From Rosettibacter sp964572725 (GTDB lineage: Bacteria; Bacteroidota; Ignavibacteria; Ignavibacteriales; Melioribacteraceae), in assembly GCA_964572725.1 (NCBI GenBank), contig CAZNFW010000025.1, positions 1 through 40,045 on the forward strand: a stretch of DNA of 40,045 nt. The letters run 5' to 3'. The translations under genes and the position numbers were made by a program. Positions 7,579 to 15,870 of this stretch are shown piece after piece; positions within the stretch are counted from its first letter, which is position 1, and the number at the start of each line of letters is the position of its first letter. The notes below the pieces were generated by a model that saw nothing but the letters and a program-made list of their open reading frames with translations, had not been told where the DNA came from and made no database searches.

Positions 7579-7630
7579 TATACGACAGCATCGTATATAA
7601 AAACAAGATTTTATACGATGGCATCGTATA
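7579..7630. repeat. Pair of 19-bp palindromes just after the cytochrome gene
   Basis: Two near-identical palindromes: TATACGACAGCATCGTATA (7579-7597) and TATACGATGGCATCGTATA (7612-7630, perfect 9-bp arms). They differ at two central bases and their centres are 33 bp apart, about three helical turns. The second ends 2 bp from the stop codon of the cytochrome gene. No run of T follows on the minus strand, so a classic terminator is doubtful; paired operators are possible. Confidence 0.55.
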
Positions 7631-7632
7631 TT

Positions 7633-10434
7633 TTACCAATCAGGCAAAATGCATTTCTCATCAATATTTCTTTTTACTTTATCATAATCCCTAAGGGCAT
7701 CTTTCATTATCCTGGAATTTGAGGGATGACAGTTTAAACAGGCACCAATTGTTAAAATTCTTTTTTGCTCTTCTACAGTAAATGGTCTGCTGTTTTTTCT
7801 GGTTGTTGAATTTTTCTTTCTTTCTTGCAAAAATCCAATCCATGCATCCAAAGGCAATCCATCATATTTTGATAATGCATAGAGTGGAGTGAAAATCCAT
7901 TTACCTTTCTTGCCTTCAATCTTGTATTCTAATTTTCCTCTGCCATAACCTAATGCCACTGGATTATTATGGCACGATTCGCAAGAACGGGATTCTTTTC
8001 TTATAGTATGTGAAAAAGATGGTGCGTATAATCTTTTGAAAATTATTTTATCACTTCTGCTGAATTTATCTTTATCAATCGTTATTATCATACCTGGTAT
8101 AAAATTGTCAATAATTCTTTCTTTGCTTCCATCTTGATTTATTATTTCCTTTACTCCAAGCGAAGGATACTCTGCCAAAAAATCTTTTGCATGTTCAATC
8201 CATTCGCCTTTCATTTCTTTATTATTCAACAGGTCATATGCAACACCATTTCTATTAAATTCAGTATGACATCCAATACACTGCGGCGACCATGAAGTGT
8301 GACAAGTTTTGCAGCTTAAGTCTTTGTGAGCTTTTCCCTCAAAACAAATTGAAAGAGGTGGTTTTATTTTTACTGCTGTATTACTTTGCTTTTTAATTAA
8401 ATAAGCTTCATTGCCCACAATGTAAGAGTTTATAATCGGTTCATTCGTTTTTTGTGTAACTAAGAATTTGCTTTTAGTTTCATATTTTCTTAATTCAATA
8501 ATTTTTTTTGATTCGTTATCAAATTGGTCAATTGTCTTTGTCCTGGGTTCAGTTATCAAATGACAATCAATACATTGAATTCTAACCTGTTCTTCTTTGT
8601 GTTTATATAATTTTCCATCTCCCATAATCTCAGAAGAAAGATGACAATCGATGCACAACATTTCTTTTTCAAAATGAACATCAGAAATTTTTTTGACAAA
8701 TATTCTTCCATCTTTCAGCATACGATAATTATTATTGTCTGGCAGATAATTCAATTCAGTTTCATGCCAGCCCTCATAATTTGTTGAAATCCTTCCTGAA
8801 CGAGAATGACAGCCAAAACAATAATCATTAGAATTTGGCAATTTTATATCAGGATGAAATTCAACTTTTCCAGAATCGTTTTTTAAGACATCTTGTTTAT
8901 AATCCTTAAACTTTTTTATCTGTTCATCATGCAAAACTGCAATCTTGTAATCTTGCAATCTTGTAATTTTATAATTCCGTAAATATTCCAAAGCACCATC
9001 GGAATAATTTAAATGACAAGCATTGCAGCCGCCTCCGCGTGATAGTTGATTTACAGGTCCCCATTCTTTCTTTTCATTTGAAAGATGACATGAAGCACAT
9101 AAATTTCTTAAATGAGTTTCGGAAGGTGAATTTCCTATTTCATCTGTTCTGTATAATTGGTTAAGAGAATTACTTTCATCAAAAACAAATTTATTAACAT
9201 TGATAATTCCACTCATGGAATTCATTAAAGAATTTTTAACTCTTTCAATTATTTCAGAATGGCATTGAGACAAACCGCAAGTTTTCTTTGCTGAAGATAA
9301 ATTACCTGGTATTAAAATCATGTTTTTATGAGCAGAATTTTTATTTAGAGTAAAAGGATTACCAGAGTGGCAAGATACACAACCAATTGAATTTGGATTG
9401 TGCGAGATTGATAATCCGATTGTATTGTTATGACAACTCAAACAGCCTTCATATCTTCCCATTACTAAATTAATTTTTACATCATTATTTGTTGTGAAAA
9501 AATTTTTAAAGTTATTTATAATACCGCTGAAAGTATTTTCATAAACATTAATTTTCCATGGAAGTATGAATTCCCAATTTTCACCTCTGAAATAAAATCC
9601 GATGATTGTTAACAATAAATAAAAAAGAAACAATATGAATAAAAATATTTTCGTTAATCTTGATTTTGTTTTACTTAAAAAAGGAAGCAAGTAAATAATG
9701 ATTAATAGAATCAAAATAAAAATTAAAAATAATGATGGATAACTAAGCCAATGAAAAATTTCCTGAACCCCCACCAAATACCAAGGACCTTTTACAATTA
9801 GATTAGAATTATCATGAAGTGATGGCGGCAACAAAAAAGAAATTATTAATAACGGAATAATTATAATTGATAATGCCTTTGACTGAGGAAAATTGATTTT
9901 AGCATGTTCAATAATAAACAAAAGAAGAAATACTGTAGCAGTTGCAATATGATGAACATAAATTAGCTGGAGATTATCTGTAGTGCCAAGAAAAAAATAC
10001 GAGAGTGAATTTCCTATTATTGGAATCTTATAAAATAAACTCGAAATAATACTATGTGCTAACTGACTTTCAGAATCGCCTTTTAAGATAAAACCACTAA
10101 GCATTATATAAATTGTTAAAAAAATTGTAATAGTTAATCTTAGCCAAACATTAGCTTTAACATTTTTTTCTGTTGATAATCTTAGATGGTCCCAAAAATG
10201 AATCACAGTAAAAATTAAAAAGAACTGAGCACCCCAGTAATGAAAACTTCTAATTAATTTTGCATTTTCATTTATAAGCAGCAGTTTTGATATTGATTCA
10301 AAAGGTTTTGATACATCATAAGATATTGCTAAAAATATTCCTGATACTACACAAATTAAAAAAGATGCAAAAGCAATTTGCCCAAATGTAACACCAAGAA
10401 TTTTTATATACTGTTTTTCTTTATTCATATACAA
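7633..10434 (-). CDS. Cytochrome b fused to a 12-haem-motif cytochrome c domain
   Basis: 933 residues. Residues 1-300 are a cytochrome b membrane domain: His65/His79 (13 between) and His162/His177 (14 between, as in cytochrome b6) are the likely haem b ligands, and GPWY at 216-219 stands at the quinol-site PEWY position. From residue 331 a periplasmic region follows with 11 CXXCH motifs (CLSCH, CVSCH, CASCH, CNACH, CFGCH, CIDCH twice, CKTCH, CIGCH, CESCH, CLNCH) plus one CX4CH (CGLSQCH) in third place. It would oxidise menaquinol together with the Rieske protein encoded just upstream (14-bp overlap) and pass electrons along the haem wire. A short stretch in the middle (about residues 485-510) contains repetitive DYK-rich sequence. 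The redox partner is not identifiable from the sequence. Confidence 0.9.
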   Translation of the reverse strand: MYMNKEKQYIKILGVTFGQIAFASFLICVVSGIFLAISYDVSKPFESISKLLLINENAKLIRSFHYWGAQFFLIFTVIHFWDHLRLSTEKNVKANVWLRLTITIFLTIYIMLSGFILKGDSESQLAHSIISSLFYKIPIIGNSLSYFFLGTTDNLQLIYVHHIATATVFLLLFIIEHAKINFPQSKALSIIIIPLLIISFLLPPSLHDNSNLIVKGPWYLVGVQEIFHWLSYPSLFLIFILILLIIIYLLPFLSKTKSRLTKIFLFILFLFYLLLTIIGFYFRGENWEFILPWKINVYENTFSGIINNFKNFFTTNNDVKINLVMGRYEGCLSCHNNTIGLSISHNPNSIGCVSCHSGNPFTLNKNSAHKNMILIPGNLSSAKKTCGLSQCHSEIIERVKNSLMNSMSGIINVNKFVFDESNSLNQLYRTDEIGNSPSETHLRNLCASCHLSNEKKEWGPVNQLSRGGGCNACHLNYSDGALEYLRNYKITRLQDYKIAVLHDEQIKKFKDYKQDVLKNDSGKVEFHPDIKLPNSNDYCFGCHSRSGRISTNYEGWHETELNYLPDNNNYRMLKDGRIFVKKISDVHFEKEMLCIDCHLSSEIMGDGKLYKHKEEQVRIQCIDCHLITEPRTKTIDQFDNESKKIIELRKYETKSKFLVTQKTNEPIINSYIVGNEAYLIKKQSNTAVKIKPPLSICFEGKAHKDLSCKTCHTSWSPQCIGCHTEFNRNGVAYDLLNNKEMKGEWIEHAKDFLAEYPSLGVKEIINQDGSKERIIDNFIPGMIITIDKDKFSRSDKIIFKRLYAPSFSHTIRKESRSCESCHNNPVALGYGRGKLEYKIEGKKGKWIFTPLYALSKYDGLPLDAWIGFLQERKKNSTTRKNSRPFTVEEQKRILTIGACLNCHPSNSRIMKDALRDYDKVKRNIDEKCILPDW

Positions 10435-10810
10435 AATATTGTTGAGCAGAATTATCGAATTGAATATTTAACTTTGTTAAATCTTTATTGGCAGGTCCTT
10501 TTAATACTTTTCCATTATAAGAATATTTTGAGCCATGACATTTGCATACTAAATGATTTGATTCAATCTTATCAATCTTACAACCAAGATGTGTACACCT
10601 TGACGAAAAAACAATTATATCATTTTTGTTTTTATAAACAATTACTTCATTAAAAAAATTTATACCTTCATTCAAATCTTTTGGTAAAAATATTTTTCTT
10701 CTAATAAATAGTATTCTTCCCTTCTCTGTAGAAAAATATGCTATTATAAACAATGGCAGCAATAAAATTTTATATATGTATTTCAAAAATTTTTTTCTGG
10801 ATATTTTCAC
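10421..10810 (-). CDS. Rieske [2Fe-2S] protein
   Basis: 129 residues: N-terminal signal/anchor (about 10-27) and a small Rieske domain. The cluster motifs are complete: CTHLGC (Cys72, His74, disulfide Cys77) and CKCHGS (Cys89, disulfide Cys91, His92). Rieske proteins of bc complexes are normally Tat-exported; here the motif before the helix is SRKKFLK, Arg-Lys instead of Arg-Arg, while psrA nearby has the regular SRRKFLK. The gene overlaps the cytochrome b fusion by 14 bp and follows mobA by 6 bp. It should shuttle electrons from quinol at the cytochrome b site to the multihaem c domain. Confidence 0.9.
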   Translation of the reverse strand: MKISRKKFLKYIYKILLLPLFIIAYFSTEKGRILFIRRKIFLPKDLNEGINFFNEVIVYKNKNDIIVFSSRCTHLGCKIDKIESNHLVCKCHGSKYSYNGKVLKGPANKDLTKLNIQFDNSAQQYFVYE

Positions 10811-10816
10811 AGTAAT

Positions 10817-11437
10817 TCAAAACAGTTTTTCTTTTACGTATTCGAAATCTTCGGGTGTATTTATATTAAAGAATAAATCACTGAAATAATATTTTTCATT
10901 TTCAACATCTACAATTTCAGCACCTACTCTTTCAATAAAATTTTTCATACTAAAGATAAAAGACTTTTTTTCTTCATAAATTTTTTTTGCAACATAATTA
11001 GCACTTAATACTTGTTCTGCAATAGGCAGCAATTTTTTTGAATAAATTCCTATTGAATGATGAACAATTCCTTCTGCTTTTGGAACTACAATTAACTCAT
11101 CTGTTTTAATTCCAAGAAGATGATTTATTAAATTTGTCGTTATAAAAGGAGTATCACAAGAAAAAACAAAAATCTTATCTACATCAAGCTCTAAAAGTGT
11201 TGAGTGAATACCTGAAAGAGGTCCAAGATTTGGATATTTATCTTTAATCTTTTTCAAGTTTATAAAATTATATTCATCTGGTGTATTCGTACTTATTACA
11301 ATTCTATCGAAAGACGAACTAATTCTTTCATACAAAATTTCTATTAATGTTTTATCGTCAACTTTGAGCAAAGCTTTATTTATACCCATTCTTTGACTCA
11401 TACCCCCAGATAATATAACTCCTGCTACACTATTCAT
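10817..11437 (-). CDS. mobA: Molybdenum cofactor guanylyltransferase
   Basis: 206 residues with the MobA nucleotidyltransferase fold. The N-terminal signature GVILSGGMSQRMGINKALL (residues 7-25) binds GTP, and FSCDTPF is the metal-site motif. It attaches GMP to molybdopterin to form the dinucleotide cofactor needed by DMSO-reductase family enzymes such as the PsrA-like protein downstream. It is first in the run mobA-Rieske-cytochrome b. Placing mobA beside the respiratory genes makes functional sense, though the products of its immediate neighbours contain no molybdenum. Confidence 0.9.
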   Translation of the reverse strand: MNSVAGVILSGGMSQRMGINKALLKVDDKTLIEILYERISSSFDRIVISTNTPDEYNFINLKKIKDKYPNLGPLSGIHSTLLELDVDKIFVFSCDTPFITTNLINHLLGIKTDELIVVPKAEGIVHHSIGIYSKKLLPIAEQVLSANYVAKKIYEEKKSFIFSMKNFIERVGAEIVDVENEKYYFSDLFFNINTPEDFEYVKEKLF

Positions 11438-11495
11438 AAGATTATTATAAAGATAATTTTTTACTTACAAGATTATGATAAATAAATGAAATAGA

Positions 11496-11518
11496 AAAGG
11501 GTGCATCATGCACCCTTT
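11496..11518 (-). terminator. Rho-independent terminator after the small membrane protein gene
   Basis: An 11-bp perfect stem (AAAGGGTGCAT / ATGCACCCTTT) about 8 bp after the minus-strand stop at 11527, followed on that strand by TTTTCTATTTC. It ends the transcript before mobA. Confidence 0.7.
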
Positions 11519-11526
11519 AATAATTA

Positions 11527-11964
11527 CTATGCAGCTGCTTCGGCAGATTTTTCTTTGGGTTTATATATTAATGATGTAATTATTCCAAGTATAACATATT
11601 GAATAAATCCATAAATAAACCATTGAAAAGTAAGATAATATGGAAGTGGATAAACAACGTATTGATAATATGCTGCAGGCAGACTCATGAATAATCCAAT
11701 ATAAATTCCGTAACGTAATCCTTCGAGCCAACCTTTATTTTCATAACCTTTAATAAAAATGAAGACGAAAAAGAAAGACCAGATTATATCAACTACCCAT
11801 CCGACCCACATTTTGCTCTGCATTTCTTCCATTGGGCGAAATACTTTTGATATTTCTTCTTTTGCGTAAGTGGACGATAGTATTACATTGTGAACAAGAA
11901 TATTAGTTAATTCCAGAATTATAAAAACAACAATAAAAGCAACGATTAGTTTTTTTACGTTCAT
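11527..11964 (-). CDS. Small four-helix membrane protein, function unknown
   Basis: 145 residues with four predicted membrane helices (about 5-27, 57-73, 85-105, 112-135) and a polar loop after the first helix (YAKEEISKVFRPMEEMQSKMW). The C-terminus is Lys/Glu/Ala-rich. I do not recognise the family with confidence. The start is well supported by AAAGGAGG a few bases upstream of the ATG. The gene has its own terminator and a gap of about 210 bp upstream, so it is probably transcribed alone. Confidence 0.75.
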   Translation of the reverse strand: MNVKKLIVAFIVVFIILELTNILVHNVILSSTYAKEEISKVFRPMEEMQSKMWVGWVVDIIWSFFFVFIFIKGYENKGWLEGLRYGIYIGLFMSLPAAYYQYVVYPLPYYLTFQWFIYGFIQYVILGIITSLIYKPKEKSAEAAA

Positions 11965-12175
11965 AACAACCTCCTTTTAATTAATTAATAATTAATTTAA
12001 GAGTAACAGGAGGATAATATTTTTAATTGCGTATGGGAAATAATATTTAATGAGAGACAATGAATTATATTATAAAAATTCACTTATACTCCATGAAAAC
12101 CTAAAAACAAGTTAAGAGAAATATTTTAAGAGAGCAACAAAATTATTAAACAAGAAGAATTTCTAATTCAACAAA

Positions 12176-12763
12176 TTAATTAAATGAATATATCTTAATA
12201 ACTTTATATTCTGCTGTATTATTATGGAAATATGGTTTCCAGGTTGATTTTGTAACAGATTCAATTATTTCAGGTATATATTCATTTTTTATTGTACTAT
12301 CCAAAATTTTATAATCTATTACTTTACCTTCATTATCAATTACTAATTCTATTTTAATGGTTCCTTTAATTTTATTATTGTACGGCGGCATTACTTCGAG
12401 TATTTGTTGAGGAAAATTTTCATCATAATTTTTAATATTTGTTTGTATAGTATTCTCCGTTTCCTCAAGCAAATTATTTTGCAGATTTTCCTTTACTTCT
12501 ACATCAGATAATATTTCAGGTTCTTCAATAAATATTCCTTTTGTTAAGTTTGGTTCAACTAATTTCTCCGTGATTTCATTATAAATTTTTGTCGGCGGTA
12601 TTTCTATAATTTTTATCAATGGTTCTTCGTTGAAATAATATTTTTTGATTTTATATTTTCTGTATGGAATAAAAATGAAAAGCAATATTGTTATTGTTAG
12701 ACTTATTGCTAAACTGACTTTAAGATTTCTTAAATAATATATTTTTTCGTTTTTGAAATTCAT
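12176..12763 (-). CDS. TonB-like energy transducer
   Basis: 195 residues: one N-terminal membrane helix (about 14-33), an acidic linker rich in Glu and Asn and poor in Pro (unlike classical TonB), and a C-terminal TonB-type domain at about 115-195 (MPPYNNKIKGTIKIELVIDNEGKV ... STWKPY). It would transmit proton-motive force from an ExbB/ExbD complex to outer-membrane receptors. No exbBD is nearby; the TonB-dependent receptor at 34566-37376 is a possible client. It lies 9 bp from the exonuclease gene and may share its transcript. Confidence 0.75.
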   Translation of the reverse strand: MNFKNEKIYYLRNLKVSLAISLTITILLFIFIPYRKYKIKKYYFNEEPLIKIIEIPPTKIYNEITEKLVEPNLTKGIFIEEPEILSDVEVKENLQNNLLEETENTIQTNIKNYDENFPQQILEVMPPYNNKIKGTIKIELVIDNEGKVIDYKILDSTIKNEYIPEIIESVTKSTWKPYFHNNTAEYKVIKIYSFN

Positions 12764-12772
12764 TTAAGCAAC

Positions 12773-13465
12773 CTAAATATTTAAATACTCATTCCAGATT
12801 TGATAAAGTTTGTAAGTTGCTCTAACATCTTCTCCGCAATAAATTGCAATATCTTTGGTTCTGCCTGCTTTATATAACTCTTTTACTTCCATTCCAGTAA
12901 TTCCCTTAGATTTAGGAGACTCCACCCCAAAAGCATGACAATAAAAATCTAAATTGAATTTCCTTGTAATACCATAAAATGTAAATTGTTCAAGAAGATC
13001 AATATGATTTAAAGAATCATATTTACTTTTAATTAAATTTCTGCTTGGCTTTATTCTCAGAACTGCTGACCTTAACACTATAAAAGGCACATCAAAACTT
13101 TTTCCGTTAAATGTTATAATCTTATCAACTTTCTTTACACAATCCCAGAAAAACAAAATCATTTCTTCCTCGGTCATTGATTTGTATGCTACTTTTTTCT
13201 CCTCGAATTTGAATTCTTCATTTTCTTTACCTTCATACAATACCATTACATTTTCTGTATCTGTATTTAGCATTCCAATCGCAATAATTTTTGCTGTAAA
13301 TGGATACAAACTCAAATAACGCTTGGCATCTTCAATTTTTTCTTCTCTCTTTTTTTCATCTTTTTCTTGTTCAGCGTATCGAAGAAGATATTCTTGTTGA
13401 GATTCGGACAGGGAATTAAATTCGTATCCGACAGTTTCTATGTCGAATACTAAATTCATAAGCAC
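12773..13465 (-). CDS. Predicted 3'-5' exonuclease, PolB-like DEDDy type
   Basis: 230 residues of the RNase H-like exonuclease fold related to the proofreading domain of family B polymerases. Exo I is VFDIETVG near residue 6 (Asp and Glu metal ligands), Exo II is ITFNGKSFDVPF, and Exo III is the C-terminal YCGEDVRATYKLYQIW with Tyr and Asp. A Lys/Glu-rich helical segment (about 32-48) lies between the first strands. The protein has no polymerase part. The translation begins MLMNLVFD, so either of two ATGs (13465 or 13459) is possible. Confidence 0.8.
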   Translation of the reverse strand: MLMNLVFDIETVGYEFNSLSESQQEYLLRYAEQEKDEKKREEKIEDAKRYLSLYPFTAKIIAIGMLNTDTENVMVLYEGKENEEFKFEEKKVAYKSMTEEEMILFFWDCVKKVDKIITFNGKSFDVPFIVLRSAVLRIKPSRNLIKSKYDSLNHIDLLEQFTFYGITRKFNLDFYCHAFGVESPKSKGITGMEVKELYKAGRTKDIAIYCGEDVRATYKLYQIWNEYLNI

Positions 13466-13614
13466 CTCTAAAGTGTAATTAAATTTAGCAAAATTTCCCT
13501 TTTATAAAAATTAAAAAATGAACAGTTAAAAATTTTTTACGAATCAACAAAAAAACATTTTTAACTTGGAATAAAAATTTCGAAATTAAACATTAACAAA
13601 ATCTAAAAATTACA

Positions 13615-14745
13615 TTGAAACAAACAAATCGTGCACTTTTTATTGATTTATTAAAAGGTATTGCACTTCTCATAATGATTGAAGTGCATGTAGTTAATGC
13701 TTTTTTATTGCCAGAAATTAAATCACAAGGCTGGTTTGAAATATTAAATTACATCAATGGTTTAGTTGCTCCAGCTTTCACATTCACTTCAGGGATGGTG
13801 TTTGTTCTTTCACTTCAAAAAGGAATGGACGAATTAAGAAGATTTGGTAAAAAATTCTGGAAAAAATTCGGAAGATTAATTTTAATTTTGCTTGCTGGTT
13901 ATTCTCTTCATGCTTCATTTCTGTCCTATAAAAAAATTAATAACCCAAATTATCCGCACATGATGATTGAATTTCTACGAGTAGATATTTTACAATGCAT
14001 TGCTGTCGGTTTAATGTTATTACTTTTTTTAAGACTGCTGATTAAATCTGATAAATATTACTATGGAATCTTAATCATTATTGATTTATTCATTCTGGCA
14101 TACTCTCCAATTGCATGGAAAATTGATTTCACAAAATATTTTACTCTCGGAATTGCAAATTATTTCAACAGAATGCATGGTTCACTTTTTCCAATTTTTC
14201 CATGGCTTGCATTTATTTTAACTGGAGCATTATTTGGGAAATTTTATGTTGATGCAAAACAAAAAAATGGTGAAATAAATTTTATAAATCAAATTATAGG
14301 TATTGGCATTACTTTCTTTTTAACTGGAATTATACTACTAAATTATATTTTCCCTGATTCTCTCGTAATCATAAAACCAAATTATTTCTTTTTTCTGCAA
14401 AGATTAGGGATATTATTAGTTTTGCTCAGTTTATGTTGGATATACATAAATCAATTCAATCAATATGACTCTTTTATTTTAGATATTAGCAGAGAATCAC
14501 TGCTTGTTTACTGGCTTCATTTGAAAGTGATATATAAAAAAATATGGGATGGAAAAAGTATGGTCGACATTTTTGGTCAATCTTTGAATATCTTTGAGTG
14601 CGCTGTGCTGACAATTCTTTTAGCAATTTTAATGGTATTAATTGCAAAAGGCTGGGGTTATTTGAAAATGAAATATCCTCAAGTTATTTCAAAAGTTGTT
14701 TTTGCTACTGTTACAATTCTGGTAATTATTTTTATTTTCTTTTAG
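13615..14745 (+). CDS. HGSNAT/DUF1624-like membrane acyltransferase
   Basis: 376 residues with about ten membrane helices. The N-terminus (RALFIDLLKGIALLIMIEVHVVNAF) matches the heparan-alpha-glucosaminide N-acetyltransferase catalytic family, where a His after the first helix takes part in acetyl transfer across the membrane; His25 fits. A second motif, MHGSLFPIFPWLAFILTGALFG, follows mid-protein. The assigned start is TTG at 13615 with no clear Shine-Dalgarno, and no in-frame ATG lies near it. It is the only plus-strand protein gene between the GIY-YIG gene and the GNAT gene. The acceptor, probably a cell-envelope sugar, is unknown. Confidence 0.75.
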   Translation: MKQTNRALFIDLLKGIALLIMIEVHVVNAFLLPEIKSQGWFEILNYINGLVAPAFTFTSGMVFVLSLQKGMDELRRFGKKFWKKFGRLILILLAGYSLHASFLSYKKINNPNYPHMMIEFLRVDILQCIAVGLMLLLFLRLLIKSDKYYYGILIIIDLFILAYSPIAWKIDFTKYFTLGIANYFNRMHGSLFPIFPWLAFILTGALFGKFYVDAKQKNGEINFINQIIGIGITFFLTGIILLNYIFPDSLVIIKPNYFFFLQRLGILLVLLSLCWIYINQFNQYDSFILDISRESLLVYWLHLKVIYKKIWDGKSMVDIFGQSLNIFECAVLTILLAILMVLIAKGWGYLKMKYPQVISKVVFATVTILVIIFIFF

Positions 14746-14835
14746 TAATGTAAAAAAATAATTATACTTTATAGTAAATCTTTCAAAAAAAATTTTAAAA
14801 ATATTTTTGATTATTCTATAATAATGTTTGATTAA

Positions 14836-15870
14836 TTATTTCATGATTTTTTCAATAATCTTTGATGCAATCATAATATCATCTTGTGATACATCCATAT
14901 GAGTTACAGCTCTAATTACACCAACCTTTCCAGTTCCAAGCAATAAATCATTTTCTCTGCACTTTAAAAGAAATTCTTCAACAGAAATATTTTTCAATGA
15001 AAACATTACAATGTTTGTTTCAACAAGTTCTAAGTCTATATCAATATTTTTTATTTGTGAAAGATTATAAGCAAGGAGTTTAGCTTTCTGGTGGTCTTCT
15101 TTCAGTCTTTCAATATTATTTTTAAGAGCATACAAGCCAGCAGCAGCAATAATTCCGACCTGCCGCATTCCACCGCCCCATGCTTTTCGAACACGATAAG
15201 CTTCTTTAATAAAATCTTTAGAGCCTGCAATTATAGAACCAATTGGTGCACCAAGTCCTTTTGAAAGACAGCACGAAACAGAATCAAAATATGAAGCATA
15301 TTCAGCAGGAGTAATGCCTGTTTCAACTGAAGCATTCCAGATTCTCGCACCATCGAGGTGCATATATAAATTATACTTTTTTGCTAATTCAGAAATTGAT
15401 TTAATATTTTCGATAGGATTAATAGTACCGCCTGCTCTATTATGAGTATTTTCTATTTCAATTACTTTTGTACGAGCCATATAATATGCGCTAAGAGGAC
15501 GAATGAGCGGTTCAATTTGTTGTACTGTAAAAATTCCCTTTTTATTTCCCTCCACTAAATTTAATTGTAAACCACTCAATGCAGCAGGTGAACCTGATTC
15601 ATAGTGAAAAATATGAGCATCTTTTTCACAAATAACTTCGTCACCAGGGCGAGTTAAAACATTCAAACAAATTTGGTTTCCCATAACTCCGCTTGGCACA
15701 AAAAGAGCAGCTTCTTTTCCTAATAACTCAGCGGCATATCTTTCCAATTCATTTGTTGTCGGATCTTCTTTATAAACATCATCGCCAACTTCTGCATCGT
15801 ACATAGCTCGGCGCATTCCTTCAGAGGGTTTTGTGACAGTGTCACTTCTTAAATCAATATACTTTTTCAT
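14836..15870 (-). CDS. ltaE: Low-specificity L-threonine aldolase
   Basis: 344 residues of the PLP fold-type I aldolase family, which cleaves threonine/allo-threonine to glycine and acetaldehyde. The N-terminus IDLRSDTVTKPSEGMRRAM is diagnostic. HLDGARIWNAS gives the Asp and Arg that hold the cofactor, and Lys204 in CCLSKGLGAPIG forms the Schiff base. Length is normal. It overlaps the lnt gene by 17 bp and is last in a run of closely packed minus-strand genes. Confidence 0.93.
   Translation of the reverse strand: MKKYIDLRSDTVTKPSEGMRRAMYDAEVGDDVYKEDPTTNELERYAAELLGKEAALFVPSGVMGNQICLNVLTRPGDEVICEKDAHIFHYESGSPAALSGLQLNLVEGNKKGIFTVQQIEPLIRPLSAYYMARTKVIEIENTHNRAGGTINPIENIKSISELAKKYNLYMHLDGARIWNASVETGITPAEYASYFDSVSCCLSKGLGAPIGSIIAGSKDFIKEAYRVRKAWGGGMRQVGIIAAAGLYALKNNIERLKEDHQKAKLLAYNLSQIKNIDIDLELVETNIVMFSLKNISVEEFLLKCRENDLLLGTGKVGVIRAVTHMDVSQDDIMIASKIIEKIMK

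Noticed and set aside
7579..7630. Twin palindromes as a simple transcription terminator
   Set aside because: The stems are AT-rich and no T-run follows either hairpin on the coding strand; two copies with near-identical sequence argue for binding sites.
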